Below are positions 58,029-64,000 of a stretch of DNA of 64,000 nt, in pieces. The translations under genes were made by a program, and so were the position numbers. This DNA is from Prorocentrum cordatum (lineage: Eukaryota > Sar > Dinophyceae > Prorocentrales > Prorocentraceae): NCBI GenBank assembly GCA_963575745.1, contig CAUYUJ010015304.1:170407-234406 (forward strand), written 5' to 3'. Numbering within the stretch: position 1 is the stretch's first letter; every line of letters starts with the position of its first letter. Below the pieces are notes generated by a model. The model ran no database searches. It worked only from the letters and a program-made list of their open reading frames with translations, and was not told the origin of the DNA.

Positions 58029-58560
58029 TCACACGTGCCACCTTTTCACGGATGGAGGGGGGGCGTTTTCAAAATGCAGTGTTCGTTTTGGCACCCTGCA
58101 CATGCATCTCAAACTTTGCAAGAGCATCACGCATGCATAGCTGTTGCTTCCAATGTGCCGCTCGCCTGGGCGCAGCGCACACTCGTCTTGAAAGATGATA
58201 AGAACTTCGCGGATGGAGGTCGGCTCCTTTTCAAAATGTCGATCTCGTCTCAGCGCTGCGCATTTCGTCTCAAAGTTTGCAAGGGGTTCACGGATGGCGG
58301 GCGGGTGGTTTTCGAAATGCGCCTCGCGCCTCAACGCCGTGCACATTCGTCTGTCATGCTTGCAAGCAAGAGCTGCACGGATGGAAGCCGGGTGGAATTC
58401 AAAATGTTGCTCTCGCCTCAGCGGCGCGCACACTCGCCGCAAAATGTTGCAATACCTTCAAGGATGGAGGGCGGCCCCTTTCCAAAATGTGGCTCTCGCG
58501 CCAGCTCCGCGCACATTCGTCTGAAAGGTTTGCAACCGCGCTGATGCCTCGCACGGTTGA
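58029..58560 (-). repeat. 84-bp repeat, second block, coding for 28-residue repeats
   Basis: The minus frame 58,442-58,029 is open through five units. It repeats CAxLRREQHFExxPxSIRExL-like blocks: LRREQHFEFHPASIRAAL, LRREAHFENHPPAIREPL, LRRDRHFEKEPTSIREVL and two weaker ones. The period is near 84 bases, so units stay in frame. The start is not an ATG and there is no signal peptide. It could be a decayed coding repeat or a satellite whose period happens to be divisible by three. Confidence 0.55.
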
Positions 58561-58639
58561 ACTCCCAGAAATTATACTCTGGGAGCGCCGCGCCGAAAGC
58601 AGGTTCACGGCGGGGGCGACTCGGCATGGGCACTGCGCC

Positions 58640-59040
58640 TCAGGGTAGTCTCGTCTCCTGCGCCCCACTCAAGTGGACGCCCATGTCCTTAAGCTGGTGG
58701 TTGATCACCTCTATCCTCGCGGTCTTACGGCGCTACCCCATGCTGGCATGCGCGAGCTCCTTGGAGCCCCTCACATTGAAGGTGGCCGCCTTGATGTAGG
58801 CTTGTGGCGACGGATAGGTGGTGCCTTCGATGGTCAGCCCGCCCTTGGGCCGGAGTCCCGCCCACGTGCGCCACTCGACGGCAACAAAACGGTCACCAGG
58901 GGCGGTGCAACGACAGTGGATCACAATCTTGTTGTCAAAAAGTCGCTGGATCTGAGCGCCCCCAGAGGCGTCACACACCCATTTGATCCAGCAGCGCAGA
59001 GGGTCCTCAAGCGCGAGCAGCAGATTCAAAGGGAGAGGCG
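58640..59040 (-). pseudogene. LINE endonuclease (APE-type) N-terminal fragment
   Basis: The minus strand encodes KAATFNVRGSKEL, where FNVR with its Asn (58,777) matches the first motif of the exonuclease-endonuclease-phosphatase fold. After an in-frame TAG at 58,735 it continues RRKTARIEVINHQLKDMGVH and GAQETRLP, with QETR matching the motif carrying the catalytic glutamate. A second stop follows at 58,642. Upstream residues (DNKIVIHCRCTAPGDRFVAV) may be the element's 5' region. The reverse transcriptase is not found downstream, so it is a broken 5' fragment. Confidence 0.6.
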
Positions 59041-59041
59041 C

Positions 59042-59077
<36 letters not shown>

Positions 59078-59106
59078 CACACACACACACAGACACACAC
59101 ACACAC

Positions 59107-59138
<32 letters not shown>

Positions 59139-59141
59139 GAC

Positions 59142-59230
<89 letters not shown>

Positions 59231-59236
59231 CGCACT
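59041..59236. repeat. (CA)n microsatellite
   Basis: Nearly pure CA with occasional cg, ta and ga steps. Confidence 0.98.
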
Positions 59237-59578
59237 CAGGGAGGATGCCCCTTCGGAGCCCGTGGAAACCACGCGCTCGATGCACATGCCGAGGGCCAGC
59301 GTGCCTGCCACACGAGGGCCGAGCGCTGGAAGGACCGTGGCCACGTGTTGATCCAGCTCACCGTGCCACGCCATGCCTGTCCATCTTCCTGGTAGACACG
59401 TGGGGTGCTGGAAAGGAGGAGAGGGGATTGCAGAGAGAAGCCGTGTAGAGGCGAGCACTCGCCCGCCTGGTGCCGCTTCATCATGCAAATCTTCATCGTG
59501 CATGAAAGGGCTCACATTTGCCCGAAAGGGCATCCCGCTGGTCCTTGCTGTGTCGACGTGGACGTTCGGCTCTGACAC
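59237..59578 (-). pseudogene. possible 5' part of the LINE fragment
   Basis: The minus frame that ends in the endonuclease motif is also open on the far side of the CA microsatellite (SEPNVHVDTARTSGMPFRAN, MAWHGELDQHVATVLPALGP). This is compatible with a LINE 5' region split by microsatellite growth, but no motif confirms it. Confidence 0.25.
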
Positions 59579-60375
59579 CGCGTAGAACGCTCAAGCTCGA
59601 CGCGATCGCCGTTGTCCGACAGCGGAGATCGTTCAGGATTAGCCAGCTTCAGGCCGCTTGTGGCCTCCAACCTCCACCGTCCGCGCCAGCGCCGCCGCCG
59701 CATGGACGTGGCGCGAACCTGCCAGATCTAGATGTTGCGAGCGCTGTGCAGCCGAGGCTCCGATTGAGGACGGGCCGTCCGGAGAGACCTGGTCCAGCTT
59801 TCCAGCGACGCCTTCGACAGGCCCTGCGCTGGCCATGCGCGTGCAGCCACGCGCGGGCGCAGGGGGCGGGAGACTGGGCCGGATTCCGAGAATCAGCGGA
59901 AAAAAAGCTGTGCCACCCTGCCTTGCTAAGTCTTGCCTTTTGCCCCGTGGGATCTCGAGGAGGGAGACTGTCTGGTGCGTGGGAAAGCTCTTGGTTACTG
60001 CTGGCCCTTTTCGAGCCTCTGGGGGCCCAGGGCCTCCAGGACCCCCCTAGGGACCTCTGGGGGCCAGGATCAAACTTCACGGGCACGGTGAGGGCTTTGC
60101 TTAAGGAATCGTTTAACAATGAATCCCGGGTCTGAAAACCGGTGGAATTCCGATCGTGGAGTGGCCATGGACATCGCCACCGCCCCCATCAGATGAGGAA
60201 TCATCCAGCGTCTCAAGCCTCCTGGGCGCACTCCTTAACGGAAGCCCCGCCCGAAGAAGGCCGGTATGTTACAGACTCGCGCTGCTGTAATGTGACCCCA
60301 CGTCCTGCGAAGATAGACTTCGCGATCCGGCGGACCAGCGGCGCTCGCGCGGGGCGAAACCTGTGTATCCCCATC
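59579..60375. other. no gene recognised
   Basis: GC-rich sequence with open frames on both strands (205 codons plus, 156 codons minus). The plus frame contains ESSWLLLALFEPLGAQGLQD, but nothing diagnostic. Confidence 0.3.
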
Positions 60376-60550
<175 letters not shown>

Positions 60551-60585
60551 ATGATCCGCCTACTGTTTGCCTCCCGAATACTCAC

Positions 60586-60970
60586 AGCTAGCTTCCAAAA
60601 CGACTATTCGGCGACCGCACCGAAAGAAGAAGGCATAGCGCAGGTTCGAACGCCCCACGGAGCAGCCTAGATCGCCTCGCCGCTGTCCAGTGAATCTCCC
60701 CAGCATAGACTTGCTCCCTTGCTTCCAGTACTTCCCATCGACAAGGCTCACGCCGTCCCCATGGAGCCTTGCCGAGCAGCACACGTCCCCCACAGTCCAG
60801 CGGACTTCGCGGCCCTTCAGACTAGCCTGGGATATGACACCAGTTCCAACAAGGTTGCCCTCGAAGCTTTTGCTGCCAGGGGAATGAATCCAAGTGTACT
60901 TGAAGTTCTGCCCCGTATCCATGACCGTCATCGACCAGTTGCCGCTGATGTTCAGAGGCCCTCCAGCAGC
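60586..60970 (-). CDS. candidate internal exon, beta-rich unknown protein
   Basis: The minus frame is bounded by an acceptor, CTTCTCCATCAG|GCTG (exon start 60,970), and a donor, T|GTGAGT (exon end 60,586). It reads AAGGPLNISGNWSMTVMD, FKYTWIHSPGSKSFEGN, WTVGDVCCSARLHGDG and DGKYWKQGS. Alternating aromatic and small residues with Gly turns suggest a beta-sheet domain. The composition is unlike the surrounding frames and the opposite strand is less convincing. No family is recognised and neighbouring exons were not found. The open frame extends 17 codons further upstream, but without an ATG. Confidence 0.45.
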
Positions 60971-61021
60971 CTGATGGAGAAGGGACGGGCATGTGGGGAG
61001 ATGTGTTTTGCGCGTCCACAC

Positions 61022-61929
61022 GCTGCTATGGGCCCGAAACTCTGGGACGTCAGGGGGGGTCCTAGGCCGTGAGGTTCAAAAGTTGTGGTGGATCCGCCAA
61101 CTCCAGGAATCGACGGTGGATGCAGAGCTCCAGGGGCCTCCGCGAACTTCTCAAACCGGATTGATTTTCTCACTCAAAACTTGCACGCAAAATTCTGAAG
61201 GACCATGCACGGAAAAGGCCCACACGGGCCTCGCAAACCCTTACATTATTTTCGTAGCCCGAAAGATCGGCTAGTGTGAAGAATTCCACACCGCGCAAGC
61301 GCAATTGCACGCACGCGCATCCAAAAATTACCCTTTGACGTACCCAACCCGTGCGCATCGAGGGACAAAAGGAATTGGCCCAAACTTGCATGGATAATGA
61401 CAGTGCAGGTGCCGTCATATGGTGAGCATGCTGCGTGGGATACGCGCACGCGGCACGGCTCACAGAAGGACGAGGAGTGAGGGCCCAGGCTCGAAAAGGA
61501 CATGGGGGTGGGACCGAAGAGCAGGAGAAGAACGCGAGCGGGGCCGAACAGTCAGCGCGGCAACAGCAGAGAGAAGATGACAGGGGGAAATGGACGAGAA
61601 AGACCGCGGCGGGACCGCGGCGGGAGGAGACAGGAAGTGTTGAGTTCGTCGGCACTACGCCAAAGGTGCACCCTTGCCTGCGCCATGTCGCCGCGGCGCT
61701 CGGCATGAAGAAACCTGTTTATAGCGAGTGCGAGAAGACAGCGAGGCCGAGCTCGCCCGCCAGTTCTCCGCTTCCGTCCTGCAGTTTTCACTACGGGGGC
61801 CAAAAACGCCCGCACGCGCGCCGTCAGGCCTGCAGGCGCCGCGGGGGCCGGGAAGTCCAGGCCCGGGTCGCACAGCCTCGGGGGCTTTTGTCCACGGCCG
61901 TCGCCCTGGACAGCCTCGCGAAGACGCAC
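61022..61929. other. array head-like motif at 61,335-61,365; no gene recognised
   Basis: tttgacgtacccaacccgtg then cgcatcg matches the head at 22,903 that precedes the 101-bp arrays. The rest shows open frames only. Confidence 0.4.
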
Positions 61930-62061
61930 GGCCAGCGGAAGAGGAGGAGGACGAGCAGGAGGGGAAGGGCGGAGGGGGAGAACGGGGACGATGGTGATGA
62001 TGATGAGGGGGATGCGGAGGAGGAGGAACAGAAGGATAAAAAGGAAAAAAAGAAAAAAAAG

Positions 62062-62116
<55 letters not shown>
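61930..62116. repeat. GGA tract then poly-A run
   Basis: Purine-rich GGA sequence (61,938-62,030) passes into a nearly pure A run of about 75 bases (62,041-62,115). The A run could be a retroposon tail on the plus strand. Confidence 0.95.
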
Positions 62117-62118
<2 letters not shown>

Positions 62119-62199
62119 GTCCATGTGTTCTTTCATCCTTGCACCTGGCGTCGACAATGATACCGCGGATCATGGCGCGGGCTTGGCATGTCGTGGGCG

Positions 62200-63840
62200 T
62201 CAGGACCTCTGCCTGGGACCCCCCAGCAACCCTCGAGAGTGGCGACAGTTTCGCAGATCGCAGAACGCAGCCCCCCAAGGGACGGCGAGGTCTGATCTGA
62301 ATCTGTACAGCCATAGCACGTCACCACGCTGGACCCCCCAGCAGCCCTCGAAAGTGGCGACAGGTCCGCCAATCGCAGCCCTACAGGGGTGGCGAGGTCG
62401 AGTCTAGATCTGCTCAGCACGTCAGTCCGCTGGACCCCAGCATCCCCCACAAATGGCGACGGTTTCGCAGATCGCAGACCCACACTGATAGCGAGGTCGA
62501 ATCTGAATCTGCGTTGCCATAATGCATTATTCCGCTGGACCCCCCAGCAGCCATTCAAAGTGGTTACAGTTTCGCAGGTCGCAGCCCCACAGAGATGGCG
62601 AGATCGAACCTGAATCTGCGTAGCCATAGCACGTCACTCCGCCGGAGCCCCCAGCAACTCTCGAAAGTGGCAGCAGTTCCGCAGATCGCAGCCCCACAAA
62701 GGTGGCGAGGTCGAATATGAATATGCGTAGCCAGAGCGCGTCATTCCGCTGGACCCCTCAGCAGCTTTCGAAAGTGGCAGCAGTTCCGCAGATCACAGCC
62801 CCACAAAGATGACGATGTCGAATCTGAATATGCAGCCCTCGCAAATGGCGACAGTTTCGCAAATCGCAACCCCACAGGGATGGCGAGGTCGAATCTGGAT
62901 CTGCGTAACACGTCACTCCGCTGACCACCCCCAACAGCTTTCGAAAAGGGTGACAGTTTCGCAGATCGCAGTCCCACACACATGGCGAAGTAGCGAGTCA
63001 CTCCGCTGGACCCCCGCAACAGCCCTCGAAAGGGGCAGTTTCGCAGAGCGCAGCCCCAGAGATGGCGAGGTCAAATCTGAATCTGCGTAGCACGTCACTC
63101 CGCTGAACCCACCAGCAGCCCTCGAAAGTGGCGACAGTTTCACAGGTCGCAGCCCCACACGGATGGAGAGTCGAATCTGAAACTGCGTAGCGCGCCACTC
63201 TGCTGGACCCTCCAGCAGCCGTCGAAAGTTGCGACAGTTCCGCAGATCGCAGCCCCCCAAGGACGGCGAGATCTAATTTGACTCTGCGTAGCACGTCACT
63301 CAGCGAGACCCCGAACAGCCCTTCAAAGTGGTCACAGTTTCGCAGATCGCAGCCCCACAGAGATGGCGAGGTCGAATCTGCATCTGCGTAGCCATAGCAC
63401 GTCAGCCCGCTGGACCCCCAACAGCTCTCGAAAGTGGCAGCAGTTCCGCAGATCGCAGCCCCACGAAGGTGGCGAGGTCGAATCTACGTCTGCATAGACG
63501 TAGCACGGCACTCCGCTGGACCCCCCAGCAGCCCTCGAAAATGGCGACTGCTTCGCATATCGCAGCCACACAAAGATGGCGAGGTCGAATCTGGATCTGC
63601 GTAGCACGTCACGCCGCTGGACACCCGAGCAGCCCTCGAAAGTGGCGACAGCTTCGCAGTCTGCGTAGCACGTCACCCCGCTGGACTCCCAACAGCTCTC
63701 GAAAGTGGCGACACGTTCACAGATCGCAGCCCCACAGGGATGGCGAGGTCGAATCTGAATCTGCGTAGCACGTCACCCCGCTGGACCCCACAGCAGCCCC
63801 TGATATTGGCAACTGGTTCGCAGATTGCAGCCCCCACATC
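62200..63840. repeat. 101-bp family, diverged array of about 17 units
   Basis: Units carry cgctggaccccccagcagcc, ctcgaaagtggcgacagttt, cgcagatcgcagccccacag and ggatggcgaggtcgaatctg. Against the 23-27 kb arrays there are consistent differences (gctggacccc for gctgggcccc, gtcgaat for gtctaat) and more drift between units. Confidence 0.97.
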
Positions 63841-63879
63841 GAGCTTCCAGGCAGGACGACGAGATAGGAAGCAGGGTAA

Positions 63880-63978
63880 CAGGCAACCCCGAGGGATGAG
63901 AGGAGGGAGGCGGGAGGTGTGCGACCGCAGTGCTCGATTCAAAACGAGTGCCCGACGCAGGAAGGTCTGGGGAAAAGA
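63880..63978 (+). repeat. purine tract and array-terminal stem-loop, copy 11
   Basis: gcgaccgcagtgctcgattc, aaaacgagtgcccgacgcag and gaaggtctggggaaaagaaa. CCCGAC pairs with GTCTGGG with one bulge, another paired change in the stem. The loop holds AGGA and an A-rich stretch follows. Confidence 0.68.
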
Positions 63979-64000
63979 AAGATAGTGGCACGGTTTACGG

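Noticed and set aside
62041-62116. Poly-A run as proof of a processed pseudogene
   Set aside because: Upstream sequence is a GGA tract with no recognisable spliced gene, so microsatellite growth is equally likely.

Overview
This window looks like a repeat-dominated piece of a GC-rich eukaryotic nuclear genome, most likely a dinoflagellate. No intact bacterial, phage or organellar gene, no operon, no rRNA and no tRNA could be supported. The dinoflagellate assignment is inference. It rests on a decayed Ty1/copia element (6.1-9.8 kb), several LINE fragments (about 12.9, 50.4 and 58.7 kb) and an ORF with a CXXC finger of a type I associate with dinoflagellate retroelements (56.7-57.5 kb), all in a setting of microsatellites and minisatellites. 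I cannot name the species.

Layout. 0-5.8 kb: (ATC)n blocks, a foldback element with a minisatellite core (1,881-3,130), and a minus-strand zone with splice-compatible exon candidates (3.85-5.0 kb). 6.1-9.8 kb: copia relic with gag, zinc-knuckle, protease and integrase remnants in three reading frames. 10-13.6 kb: GC-rich sequence with purine tracts, a perfect 33-bp hairpin and a LINE 3' relic. 13.6-15.5 kb: a 77-bp tandem array running into a TATGG microsatellite. 15.6-28.8 kb: a repeated cassette made of a short head motif, a tandem array (89-bp or 101-bp unit), a purine tract, a short stem-loop followed by A-rich sequence, then a dispersed repeat called DR1 here. 29.7-34 kb: compound triplet repeats with two MITE-like elements inserted. 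34.5-40.5 kb: TATACA-type repeats alternating with GGGCTATAG and GGGCACCC arrays. 41-46.3 kb: more DR1 and a 159-bp satellite. 46.4-64 kb: LINE relics, in-frame 28-residue repeats, one plausible exon (60,586-60,970) and a diverged 101-bp array ending in the same stem-loop module.

The strongest candidate for something undescribed is the stem-loop module. Eleven recognisable copies lie at the ends of different tandem arrays or simple repeats. In the better copies the stem is kept by paired changes and the loop carries AGGA or GGAT. Its position, and the A-rich sequence after it, resemble the 3' end of a LINE- or SINE-mobilised RNA, so the arrays may be parts of non-autonomous retroposons.

The host-gene content is very low. 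Most long open frames are stop-free only because they read through triplet repeats or GC-rich satellites. Coordinates of repeats and exon edges were read by eye and may be off by several bases.
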